In this document: positions 16,735-23,763 of the stretch, in pieces
Layout: every line of letters starts with the position of its first letter
Position numbering within the stretch: the stretch's first letter is position 1
Virus record (IMG/VR): IMGVR_UViG_3300044695_007754
Coordinates: 1-31,806 of that record
DNA from: a virus
Reading direction: 5' to 3' (one strand)
Length of the DNA: 31,806 bases
Notes under the pieces: model-generated
What the model saw: the letters and a program-made list of their open reading frames with translations, nothing else
Told to the model about the DNA's origin: nothing
The model's database searches: none
Made by a program: the position numbers and the translations under genes

Positions 16735-17161
16735 TAAAGTTTCTCAACAATACAATCTTGTCTAATAAACTGTAATGTAAGGCATAGAAAGGTACATTAC
16801 TTTTATCTAATGTTTCTTCTAATAAATGTAATGACACAACAGCTTTATCATTACTCATAATAAATAAGAAGATGCAATCATACTTATAAAATTCTACTTT
16901 TACTTTCTTACCAGCATCAAATATATAAAAAGTATTCTGATTTGTGCCATCTAATACTTTTTGCACTAGTTTTTCAAGCTTAATTGGCATATTATCAGCT
17001 TTATTAGCAGCAATAATATACTTTTCTTTAAGCTTTTCTATCTTATCTTTGAAACATTCCTTACAATGTGGCATATCTCTCATATCATAATAGTCTAATA
17101 AACCATAAAAAGGTTTAATACTATTACAATTTACACATACATTAGGCAGATTTTGCTTCAT
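16727..17161 (-). CDS. unknown protein with N-terminal zinc-ribbon-like cysteine pairs
   Basis: Two cysteine pairs, CVNC at residues 9-12 and CKEC at residues 33-36, are spaced like a zinc ribbon. A lysine-rich helix follows (KDKIEKLKEKYIIAANKADN). The rest, residues 70-144, is mixed alpha/beta with hydrophobic strands (YDCIFLFIMSND) and is not recognised. It could bind nucleic acid or a host transcription component, but that is inference. It overlaps the upstream gene by 20 bp and the HNH gene by 8 bp, so the genes are co-translated from one mRNA. Confidence 0.7.
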   Translation of the reverse strand: MKQNLPNVCVNCNSIKPFYGLLDYYDMRDMPHCKECFKDKIEKLKEKYIIAANKADNMPIKLEKLVQKVLDGTNQNTFYIFDAGKKVKVEFYKYDCIFLFIMSNDKAVVSLHLLEETLDKSNVPFYALHYSLLDKIVLLRNFND

Positions 17162-17426
17162 ATCCTTCTATAAATTCCTTCTTTTCTTTTGCTGATAAAG
17201 CTTCAAATGCACTTAACTGACTTAAAATATCAGAAACTAAAGTGTGAACTAATATTCTTCTTGATAACATTCTCTTGCTAAAGCTATTAATTACTAGTTC
17301 TTTCTCTTCTTTGCCAATCTTTACCTTCTTCTTAGCAACATAATAAACACCATGCATCTTTATAGTTGCTTTGATATAGTAAAAATCTAAGTTTTCTAAA
17401 TCTAATCTTGTTTTCAATTTTTCCAT
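17142..17426 (-). CDS. unknown small basic protein, first gene of a divergent unit, possibly leaderless
   Basis: The 94-residue protein is Lys-rich (YVAKKKVKIGKEEKELVINS) with a helical C-terminal half, and is not recognised. The ATG at 17426 lies only six bases after an extended -10 box (TGGTATAAT), so transcription would begin at or next to the start codon. No Shine-Dalgarno site is present. A leaderless mRNA is therefore likely, unless a downstream ATG at residue 24 is used. Divergent to the plus-strand methyltransferase gene and sharing its promoter bases. Confidence 0.65.
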   Translation of the reverse strand: MEKLKTRLDLENLDFYYIKATIKMHGVYYVAKKKVKIGKEEKELVINSFSKRMLSRRILVHTLVSDILSQLSAFEALSAKEKKEFIEGYEAKSA

Positions 17427-17427
17427 A

Positions 17428-17455
17428 TTTACATTATACCATTTTCTGTTATAAA
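17428..17455 (+). promoter_or_regulatory. promoter of the plus-strand FkbM gene
   Basis: TTTACA (17428-17433), 16 bp, then TATAAA (17450-17455) with an upstream TG giving an extended -10. The predicted start of transcription is close to 17462. Its -35 box shares base 17433 with the -10 of the minus-strand promoter. Confidence 0.65.
17433..17441 (-). promoter_or_regulatory. extended -10 promoter of the minus-strand 94-aa gene
   Basis: The minus strand reads TGGTATAAT, an extended -10 with a perfect TATAAT. No good -35 was found. The start codon lies six bases downstream, implying a leaderless transcript. Confidence 0.6.
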
Positions 17456-17482
17456 TAAAAGGTGAGTGAGGTAAGATATTTT

Positions 17483-18202
17483 ATGAAGTTTTTTTTGAAC
17501 AGCCGTACGCCTAATGAGCGATATAGCTTTAATGTTAAGTATGATCAGTTTGGAAATATAGTGCATAGAAAAAGCATTGATACCAGTGAAAAGATCTTGA
17601 TCGATGTTTTTGAAAAAGAAGTACTAAGCTTATTAGAAAACGACAATAAGGTTTTCACAATGATAGAGCTTGGTAGTAATCAGTGTTATTATTCTATCAT
17701 GTTTAAGGCTATGTGTAAGCATTTTAAGAAGTCTAGTGATGTATTCCTAGTAGAACCTAATCCAACACATTTACAAAGAGGTATTGAAAATTTCTCTATG
17801 AATAATTACAATGGCTATTTTAACAGCTTGATTATTGGTGAGAAGGAATCCCTAAAAGAAGACTTAGACATTAGCTCATTACCAGGAGGAAGTGAATACC
17901 TCTTTGGATGTAAAGTTATGACAATTCCTTTCAGACAATTTGTAAAGAATAACCTAAATGAAAACTGTGAAGATGGGGTAGACATTCTTCATATGGATGT
18001 TGATTTTGCAGAGATGAGTGTATTAGAAAGCGGAAAAGAATTATTCGCTGATAAATTTTTTAAGAAAGTATTCGTCAGTACTCATAGCGTTGATCTTCAC
18101 AATAGAACTAAAAGCTTTATGCTAGGTTATGGATACAATTTAATACATGAAGAAACTAATAACGTAGTAGGTAATGACAGACTATTAGTTTTCGTTAAAT
18201 AA
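17483..18202 (+). CDS. FkbM-family SAM-dependent methyltransferase
   Basis: The 239-residue product has the FkbM pattern: motif I as MIELGSNQCYYSIMFKAM, VFLVEPNPTHLQRGIENFSM after the second strand, and DILHMDVDFAEMSVLESG as the acidic motif, then FVSTHS. Family members O-methylate sugars and other small acceptors. In a phage it could modify host surface glycans or, less likely, virion or nucleic-acid targets. ATG 17483 has GAGG upstream. A GTG at 17462 extends the frame by seven codons but would sit on the predicted transcript start without a ribosome site. It is one of only two plus-strand genes, with its own promoter and a terminator after the pair, which is typical of acquired cargo. Confidence 0.85.
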   Translation: MKFFLNSRTPNERYSFNVKYDQFGNIVHRKSIDTSEKILIDVFEKEVLSLLENDNKVFTMIELGSNQCYYSIMFKAMCKHFKKSSDVFLVEPNPTHLQRGIENFSMNNYNGYFNSLIIGEKESLKEDLDISSLPGGSEYLFGCKVMTIPFRQFVKNNLNENCEDGVDILHMDVDFAEMSVLESGKELFADKFFKKVFVSTHSVDLHNRTKSFMLGYGYNLIHEETNNVVGNDRLLVFVK

Positions 18203-18204
18203 AC

Positions 18205-18232
18205 TTGCAATGTTATAAAGCTGTGATATTAT
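18205..18232 (+). promoter_or_regulatory. promoter of the 56-aa plus-strand gene with operator-like overlap
   Basis: TTGCAA (18205-18210), 16 bp, TATTAT (18227-18232), with TG one base upstream of the -10. The -10 overlaps TGATAT-T-ATAACA, a one-mismatch copy of the palindrome found at both early promoters. Confidence 0.6.
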
Positions 18233-18248
18233 AACACTAGAGGTAATT

Positions 18249-18419
18249 ATGGAAAGTTTAGATTTTAGCAAGTTTCTTCTTCTAGTGTTGAACAGCAATT
18301 TGTCTGATGATGTTTTAGATCAGGTATTGAGGAGTGCTGATCTAGGAATATTTGATGTTGATTATGTAGTAAAGAATAGCAAATCTACTAAACATCAGAA
18401 GCATTCATTAGTAGCTTAA
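18249..18419 (+). CDS. small unknown protein (56 aa) of the plus-strand island
   Basis: ATG 18249 to TAA 18419 encodes MESLDFSKFLLLVLNS, then a helical acidic middle and a basic Lys/His-rich tail (KNSKSTKHQKH). AGAGGT lies five to six bases upstream of the ATG. It has its own promoter at 18205-18232 and a strong terminator immediately after it, so it is very likely expressed. No family is recognised and there is no membrane segment. It may be a regulator or a small host-takeover protein. It follows the methyltransferase by 46 bp on the same strand. Confidence 0.65.
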   Translation: MESLDFSKFLLLVLNSNLSDDVLDQVLRSADLGIFDVDYVVKNSKSTKHQKHSLVA

Positions 18420-18420
18420 G

Positions 18421-18454
18421 AAAAAAAAGGATCATTATTCTTAATGATCCTTTT
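18421..18454. terminator. bidirectional intrinsic terminator between converging genes
   Basis: AAAAGGATCATTA and its exact complement form a 13-bp stem (18425-18437 / 18442-18454) with a four-base loop. An A8 run on the plus strand gives T8 on the minus strand. It ends the plus-strand island and also the minus-strand 72-residue gene. Confidence 0.88.
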
Positions 18455-18490
18455 AACAAACAAAATAAAGTTATCAAAGTTTTTATACAA

Positions 18491-18709
18491 TTATGCTATA
18501 GAATTCTCTTTGATATAGAGGTTTAATGCATCTTTCACTTCTGGATGATGATTGGTAAAGAAAGAAATAATAGATAGTAAGTTACGTTGTTTCACAAATG
18601 TTTCTGCTTTTGTAAATTCATAAACATTCTTCTTTAATGCCCTATAAACATCTTCATCACCATCAGAAAATTTTAAGATAGCATCATATAAAATTTCTTT
18701 GCTTTTCAT
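18491..18709 (-). CDS. small unknown helical protein (72 aa)
   Basis: The 72-residue, Lys/Glu-rich protein is probably all helical (KEILYDAILKFSDGDEDVYR). It has no recognised domain. It stands alone between the portal-gene terminator and the bidirectional terminator at 18421-18454, so it must have its own promoter. I could not define a convincing promoter or a Shine-Dalgarno site. Upstream, an 11-bp direct repeat (AACAAACCATT, two copies 15 bp apart) may be a regulatory site. Confidence 0.6.
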   Translation of the reverse strand: MKSKEILYDAILKFSDGDEDVYRALKKNVYEFTKAETFVKQRNLLSIISFFTNHHPEVKDALNLYIKENSIA

Positions 18710-18799
18710 GATAGTAGTGTATCACAAATTGTAAAATACTTAATGCACATGTATGATAGAATGGTTTGTTGCTAATGGTTTGTTTCTTTCTTTCTTTTA

Positions 18800-18836
18800 A
18801 AATAAATCCCTAGAAAAATCTAGGGATTTATTTTTT
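18800..18836 (-). terminator. intrinsic terminator after the portal gene
   Basis: AAATAAATCCCTAGA pairs with its complement across a four-base loop, with A and T runs on both flanks. It begins at the portal stop codon and probably works on either strand. Confidence 0.85.
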
Positions 18837-20518
18837 TATTCTTCTTCATCTTTTAGTTTTTGAACTATATTTCTAGACCAAGTAAAACCTGCATCTCCAC
18901 CCCAAAGATCCCATGCTACTCTTCCGTTGCTAGGATATCCTTCTGATCCTTGATAGAATCCAGGAGCTTTCTTATCTACTTCATGTCTGCTGAAGAAACT
19001 AAACATTCTTACCACTGTTTCTTCTGATAAATTGTCACGATTAACTATTTGATTTGCTCTTGCTAAACCAATTCTAGTTCCACCATCAAATCCATCATCT
19101 TTCCATCTTAATGCTCTTCTTGCGTTATTAACCATTGTTTGATTTGGTTCATAGCTAGACTTTTTTTTTACGTTAACGTCTAAGAAGTTTTTAATTGGAT
19201 CACCATTAACGTTTTGTGTGGTGATAAATAATGGAGTAGAATCTGGATGATAGATTTGTTCATCTGTTGGGTTGTAATCATAACCTACTAATCGTTTAGC
19301 TTCTGCACGATCAATAATTCCAGCTTTATAAAGTAACTCAGCTTTTTGTGCTTCCTTATAACTGTCATCCTTTAGTGCTTTAATATCACTAAGATCAAAG
19401 TCAAAGAAATCACCTTCTATTGTTTCAGGGAATTCAGGTAGTAATTCTTGAGTAATGCTTTCTGCAATAACACGCAATAAGGGAATTACACCATTATCCC
19501 AAGCATTTTGAGTAGCTTCTTGGAGGTTGTTATATGTACTATTTTGTAATCCAGCACTAAGATTTAAAACAAGACAGTTAAGACCAAGAGCTGCTGTAAT
19601 TCTTTCTTCAGGAGTATGTCTAACAACATCAAATGCCATATCGCTAGGTGTATGAGAAACTTTTTCCACTTTAAATGGACCACTCATAACAGCTACACTA
19701 CCAGCATTATCCCCAGTAAATGAGTCTTGTAAGCGTTTCTTTAATGTTCTAAGATCGTCATCACTTACATCTACTGCTTGATCTGTTGCATCAGGACCAA
19801 CAAGAAGACTAGGTAATCCACTGTTTTTCATCATTCCATAAGAGGTTGAAGAAGTTTGGTTATCTGTAGCAATTTCTCTTAAGGTTGACATAAGAGGGCT
19901 TCTACCTAAACGCATATCTTCAGGATCACGAGCATAAGCAATGTGAATCATATCTTGAAGTTTAATGCTATAAATTTGCCCATCATTCATATAGTTGTAA
20001 TGGGTTAAGGGATTCTTTCCATCACCTTGAGGAGCACAAGTTTGATAAGGTAAGAATTGCAAACCTATTACAGGTCCATTAGTGCTTTTCCTAATCTTTC
20101 TAATATAAACATTTCCAGAAGTCTTGTAATCAATAATTACATTACTCCAGAAACGACTAGGAGCTAAACCATATTGAGGATTAGCAAGTAAGGCAAGCAT
20201 AGGATGATTAGGATCTTTTTCATATTCTGTTTCTGAACCAGGAATTAAGCGATATACCATAGGTCTAGCTTCAGCATAAGCACGGATAAAGAAATCCATA
20301 CTTATTGCCACTATGCTATTTAACATAATGTCCCCAGCTACACTAACCCAATCCTTCTGACTTCCTGGTAAACGTCTAGAAAGATTAGCATAAAGATCTC
20401 TAAGACCAATAGCAGAAAGGTAGTTTACTCCACTAGCTTGTAATGGTATGGGAAGGTTTTGTGTTGGTACTGCTGCAGCCTTACTTTCCCTATTAAATAA
20501 ATTTGAGAAGAAACCCAT
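18836..20518 (-). CDS. portal protein, HK97/phage-type
   Basis: The 560-residue protein matches the HK97-type portal: an N-terminal MGFFSNLFNRESKA lead, a wing region with NSIVAISMDFFIRAYAEARP (about 70-90), LANPQYGLAPSRFWSNVI, YKTSGNVYIRKIRKSTNGPV and IKLQDMIHIAYARDPEDMRL. It forms the dodecameric DNA gate at the packaging vertex. The last ~100 residues hold an extra domain (ARRALRWKDDGFDGG ... HEVDKKAPG ... RVAWDLWGGDAG) seen in other phage structural proteins and apparently DNA- or scaffold-related. The gene has its own late-type promoter 31 bases upstream, AAGGA near the start, and a terminator right after the stop, so it is transcribed as a single-gene unit. Confidence 0.92.
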   Translation of the reverse strand: MGFFSNLFNRESKAAAVPTQNLPIPLQASGVNYLSAIGLRDLYANLSRRLPGSQKDWVSVAGDIMLNSIVAISMDFFIRAYAEARPMVYRLIPGSETEYEKDPNHPMLALLANPQYGLAPSRFWSNVIIDYKTSGNVYIRKIRKSTNGPVIGLQFLPYQTCAPQGDGKNPLTHYNYMNDGQIYSIKLQDMIHIAYARDPEDMRLGRSPLMSTLREIATDNQTSSTSYGMMKNSGLPSLLVGPDATDQAVDVSDDDLRTLKKRLQDSFTGDNAGSVAVMSGPFKVEKVSHTPSDMAFDVVRHTPEERITAALGLNCLVLNLSAGLQNSTYNNLQEATQNAWDNGVIPLLRVIAESITQELLPEFPETIEGDFFDFDLSDIKALKDDSYKEAQKAELLYKAGIIDRAEAKRLVGYDYNPTDEQIYHPDSTPLFITTQNVNGDPIKNFLDVNVKKKSSYEPNQTMVNNARRALRWKDDGFDGGTRIGLARANQIVNRDNLSEETVVRMFSFFSRHEVDKKAPGFYQGSEGYPSNGRVAWDLWGGDAGFTWSRNIVQKLKDEEE

Positions 20519-20548
20519 AGTAATCTTTTTCCTTAATCCGTACTAATA

Positions 20549-20911
20549 TTATTTTACGATATGCCTAATATTGTGGTAATCAGGTAAAAATTCCTCTATA
20601 TATCTTCTCAATTCTTCTGATATAGGAAAAGATTGTTTAGGAATAATTGTTAATTCACCTCTATGTATATCTTGTTTACTTTTATATAATGACAAACAAA
20701 ATCTAACAAAATCAGAACAAAGATAACTTATATCAATATCTGATGAAAAAAATGTTGGCATATGATCTTGAGGATTTTTAGATTTTTTTCGTAATCCAAT
20801 ATTTTCTTTAGGATTTTTCATACATAAGGTATAAAAATCATCTTTATTCATTTCTGATTTTTTGAGATTACTGTGACCAATAATGTTAGCAATTTGAATA
20901 TAATCACTCAT
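20549..20911 (-). CDS. orphan paralog A (120 aa) of a triplicated family
   Basis: One of three related genes of unknown function. It shares the N-terminus (D)YIQ(I/L)A, an invariant FYTLCMKNPKENIGLR block (residues about 26-41), a YLCSDFVRFCLSLYK block (about 63-77) and an IPKQSFPISEELRRYIEEF block near the end. Three conserved cysteines lie in the first two blocks. No signal, membrane segment or nucleic-acid motif was seen. The start overlaps the stop of paralog B as ATGA. Its last codons (IVK, stop) coincide with the late-type promoter motif of the portal gene, so the two features constrain the same bases. The function is unknown. Confidence 0.8.
   Translation of the reverse strand: MSDYIQIANIIGHSNLKKSEMNKDDFYTLCMKNPKENIGLRKKSKNPQDHMPTFFSSDIDISYLCSDFVRFCLSLYKSKQDIHRGELTIIPKQSFPISEELRRYIEEFLPDYHNIRHIVK
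20550..20561 (-). promoter_or_regulatory. candidate phage late promoter, copy 3 (TATCGTAAAATA)
   Basis: The identical 12-mer lies 31 bases before the portal ATG and overlaps the last codons and stop of paralog A. Copies 1 and 2 are intergenic, so the element persists even where coding sequence constrains it. Confidence 0.7.
20792..20821 (-). repeat. 30-bp exact repeat, copy A
   Basis: These 30 bases are identical in three places (also 21136-21165 and 22336-22365) and encode the PKENIGLR side of the conserved block. Flanks diverge much more. Third codon positions do not vary at all, which is unusual for the family as a whole. Confidence 0.85.
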
Positions 20912-21261
20912 TTTCTGATCCCATAAAAATCAGGTAAGAATTCCTCTAAATATTTTCTCAATTCTTCTGATAAAGGAAAGGATTGTTTAGGAATTAAGGA
21001 TACTTCAGATTTTGAAACATAACTATTATTTTTATAGAATGATAAACAAAATCTAACAAAATCAGAGCACAAATAATCTAAATTTATCTCATTGCTATTA
21101 AACACTAATAATTCATGCTTTCTGCTATTTAATCTTAATCCAATATTTTCTTTAGGATTTTTCATACATAAAGTATAAAAATCATCTAATATCATTTCAG
21201 TAGCTTTCTTAGATCTATTAGGTGTTCCTCTTACTGAAGCTAATTGAATATAATCACTCAT
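20908..21261 (-). CDS. orphan paralog B (117 aa) of a triplicated family
   Basis: This is the middle copy of the family. ATG 21261 is chosen over an in-frame ATG six codons upstream because it overlaps the methyltransferase stop as ATGA and gives MSDYIQLAS, matching the start of paralog A. The conserved blocks are the same: FYTLCMKNPKENIGLR, YLCSDFVRFCLSFYK and IPKQSFPLSEELRKYLEEF. The variable stretches between them (residues 10-23 and 41-58) differ in length, as in surface loops. It is followed directly by paralog A. The function is unknown. Confidence 0.8.
   Translation of the reverse strand: MSDYIQLASVRGTPNRSKKATEMILDDFYTLCMKNPKENIGLRLNSRKHELLVFNSNEINLDYLCSDFVRFCLSFYKNNSYVSKSEVSLIPKQSFPLSEELRKYLEEFLPDFYGIRK
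21136..21165 (-). repeat. 30-bp exact repeat, copy B
   Basis: Second copy of the identical 30-base stretch, inside paralog B. Identity between copies A and B extends further, through the codons for the FYTLCMKN block, than it does with copy C. Confidence 0.85.
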
Positions 21262-22136
21262 TTCTTTAACTGTGTCCAATCCACTTCTTCATAAGGAACA
21301 CGCAAATCCCAAAGAGATCCATTCTGTCTGATATATTCTTTTAGCTCATAAAAGAATGGTCTAACTAGTGGTCTCCATTTACTTCCAAATTTAGTAATTT
21401 CAAAGATATCTTCTTCTAAAAATTTGTCACCAAAATAATCAACAGAGGTGACAAATGTATTTCTAAAATCTATATTGCAAATAACACAAGGAACAAACAA
21501 TTGAATGTTAAAAACAGGATTACCATTAAATGCTCTTACTAGTTTTAAGTGACCTGCTATCTTTTTTCTATAATCCATGTAAAGCTTAAAAGAATGTTTC
21601 AAATCAATTAGCCAAGTAGAAGGATGAACAATTACCCATCTGTCTGAGATATGAAATATTTCTTTTAATATTTTTAAGTCTAAATTTTTATTAAATGGAG
21701 GATTAGTAAAAATTACATCATATTTGTAATTTATATCCTTAAGAAAAAAAGCATCACCATTTATCACGTTTAAGTCTGATGATATATGCTTTAGTTTATC
21801 ACAATTGTCACTATCTATCTCTAAGAAATGTAACTTATTTTTAATGTAAATTTCTAAATTTAAATCTGGATTATTGTTAGCTAAATATCTGAGCCATCTA
21901 ATTCCAAAAACACCTATACCTGCACAAAGATCCATAACTAGAAGATTAACGTCTGGTTCTATCCCGCTAATCATTTCATCAACAATATGGATAGGTGTAA
22001 ATACTTCTCCTAATCTCTTACTTCTATCCTTATCTTGTTCTGGTTTAAGGTTAGGTTCTGTAATAGGAAAAAGGGATAAATCACAATCTATTTTGTAATA
22101 TTCTTTAAATTTATTTTCTATTATTTCTAGTGTCAT
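21258..22136 (-). CDS. DNA adenine-type methyltransferase (Eco57I / N6-MTase-like), no partner nuclease
   Basis: The 292-residue protein has GEVFTPIHIVDEMI near residues 43-56, motif I as MDLCAGIGVFGIR (68-80), an acidic motif II region (HFLEIDSD, 103-110) and the catalytic NPPF at 145-148. This is the pattern of N6-adenine methyltransferases of the Eco57I type. The C-terminal half, with VPCVICNIDF and WRPLVRPFF, probably recognises the target. It would methylate phage or host DNA, perhaps against restriction. No restriction subunit is encoded nearby. It overlaps paralog C by 26 bp and paralog B by four, so it is inserted in the triplicated array. Confidence 0.88.
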   Translation of the reverse strand: MTLEIIENKFKEYYKIDCDLSLFPITEPNLKPEQDKDRSKRLGEVFTPIHIVDEMISGIEPDVNLLVMDLCAGIGVFGIRWLRYLANNNPDLNLEIYIKNKLHFLEIDSDNCDKLKHISSDLNVINGDAFFLKDINYKYDVIFTNPPFNKNLDLKILKEIFHISDRWVIVHPSTWLIDLKHSFKLYMDYRKKIAGHLKLVRAFNGNPVFNIQLFVPCVICNIDFRNTFVTSVDYFGDKFLEEDIFEITKFGSKWRPLVRPFFYELKEYIRQNGSLWDLRVPYEEVDWTQLKK

Positions 22137-22449
22137 AAAAATCAGGTAAAAATTCCTCTATATATTTTTTAAGTTCTTCTGAGATAGGTATTGGTTGTTT
22201 AGGAATTATTTTTAATTCACCAGTGTCATTATGTTGATTATTTTTATATAATGCTAAACAAAACCTAGCAAAGTCTGAGCATAAATAATCTAAAGAAACT
22301 TCATTTTCAAGAAACACAATCTCAGAATCTAATCTTAATCCAATATTTTCTTTAGGATTTTTCATGCATAATGTATAGAAACTATCTTTAACCATTCCTA
22401 TTTTATTAGTGTTATGATTTCCTATAATGCTTGCTAATTGAATATACAT
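22111..22449 (-). CDS. orphan paralog C (112 aa) of a triplicated family
   Basis: This is the most divergent of the three copies but carries all conserved blocks (MYIQLAS start, FYTLCMKNPKENIGLR, YLCSDFARFCLALYK, IPKQPIPISEELKKYIEEF). It starts on the base right after the TerL stop (TAAATG), so translation is surely coupled. The methyltransferase separates it from copies B and A. Loops between blocks are shorter than in A and B. No known family was recognised. Confidence 0.8.
   Translation of the reverse strand: MYIQLASIIGNHNTNKIGMVKDSFYTLCMKNPKENIGLRLDSEIVFLENEVSLDYLCSDFARFCLALYKNNQHNDTGELKIIPKQPIPISEELKKYIEEFLPDFYDTRNNRK
22336..22365 (-). repeat. 30-bp exact repeat, copy C
   Basis: Third identical copy, inside paralog C. 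It lies about 1.2 kb from copy B, with the methyltransferase gene in between. Confidence 0.85.
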
Positions 22450-23763
22450 TTAAACAGCTATAAACTTTCTTGCTTTATTCATTGTTAATTCATAAAAAGC
22501 ATCAGACAAAGCATCTACTTGGTCATCATTTTTTGAATATGGAAAAGTTTCTAATTCTTTGATTAAGTCTTTATTCCAATCAGCCTTAATCATACTAACA
22601 TTTTCAGCATTAACTTGTATTGCAAAAGGTTCAGCTCTAGTCTCTTTATTTCCAGTAACCGTATTACTAACCACTGTAAATCCTGAAAGCATCTTAATAA
22701 AATAATAGGATAAAGACTTTCCTGCACTACCTGGATCTTGAGGAATCCTAATTCTTGTTTCCCTACCATCAAGCTCACTAATTTGTAGTATTTTTGCATC
22801 TCTTTTTTCAGTACCATCTTGACTTCTATAAACATCTAAAATCCAATAATGTTCTTTTTCATCAACTCCAAGAAGAATTCCAGTAGAATAATCACCTTTA
22901 CCAGATGATGCTGCCAAGTCATAAGCTCTTACCTTTCTTAAAATTTTTCCAGGTACACCAATCCTAATACGATCAGGTTTAAAAAGAGCTCCATCTTTAG
23001 GAACTGGTCTGCCTTGATATAGTGCTGAAAAAGCAAATTCACCCATAACTTCCTTAATAGATAAATAATCTTTTGTGCTAAATCTTTCTGGAAATATACT
23101 CTCATCTAATTTTCTACCAAGGGGATCAGATTCTTCATCCTCACATAAAGCAGGAATATTAATCACAGTAAAAGAAGAATCTAAAGAAAGTGCAAAACTA
23201 ATAGGATCATTTTCAGACCATCTAGTGCCAACAAGTATTAAAGATCCGTTAGGCTCTAGTCTAGAATACAGATCTTCACGATAAAAATCCTCTAATTTTG
23301 CTATTATTGTAGAAGAATTAGCTTCTTCCCTGTTCTTTACTAAATCATCACAAATTATAAGATTGTATCCAACGCCGGTTCTAGGATTGTTAACACTTCC
23401 AACATAATAAACACTATTACTTTTAGTGCTCCATTCATCTATACTTTGATGATTCTCTGATAATCCAATTCTTTCATATAGGATTGTCCTTGTTTTTCTA
23501 CTAAATCTTCTGGATATAGATTGATTATATCCAGCACATAATAAGTTGAAATTCTCATGTTTTTCAAGCATAAAAGCTGCAAATCTAAGTAGTGTTTCAC
23601 TCTTACCAGATCTAGGAGGAAGAGATATTGCTAATCTTTTAGTTTTACCATCAGCAACTTCTTGTAAATGTTTACAAATCAACAATATATGAGGACTATG
23701 TAGGTTCCAGGTTTTAGGAGAAGTTTCTAATAGGTATTTATGAAATTGGTTTATTGGCTTCAT
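22450..23763 (-). CDS. terminase large subunit (TerL)
   Basis: This is the packaging motor. In the 437-residue form, Walker A is PPRSGKS (49-55), Walker B is LIICDD (135-140), the coupling motif is VGTRW (178-182), and the RNase H-like nuclease starts at YDLAASSGKGD (281-291) with a late acidic site in DDQVDALSD (413-421). ATG 23763 is chosen because the longest frame (from 23931) would overlap TerS by 194 bp and its extra 56 residues look unlike the family; here the overlap is 26 bp. The Shine-Dalgarno at 23763 is weak, suggesting coupling to TerS. The next gene begins immediately after its stop. Confidence 0.93.
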   Translation of the reverse strand: MKPINQFHKYLLETSPKTWNLHSPHILLICKHLQEVADGKTKRLAISLPPRSGKSETLLRFAAFMLEKHENFNLLCAGYNQSISRRFSRKTRTILYERIGLSENHQSIDEWSTKSNSVYYVGSVNNPRTGVGYNLIICDDLVKNREEANSSTIIAKLEDFYREDLYSRLEPNGSLILVGTRWSENDPISFALSLDSSFTVINIPALCEDEESDPLGRKLDESIFPERFSTKDYLSIKEVMGEFAFSALYQGRPVPKDGALFKPDRIRIGVPGKILRKVRAYDLAASSGKGDYSTGILLGVDEKEHYWILDVYRSQDGTEKRDAKILQISELDGRETRIRIPQDPGSAGKSLSYYFIKMLSGFTVVSNTVTGNKETRAEPFAIQVNAENVSMIKADWNKDLIKELETFPYSKNDDQVDALSDAFYELTMNKARKFIAV

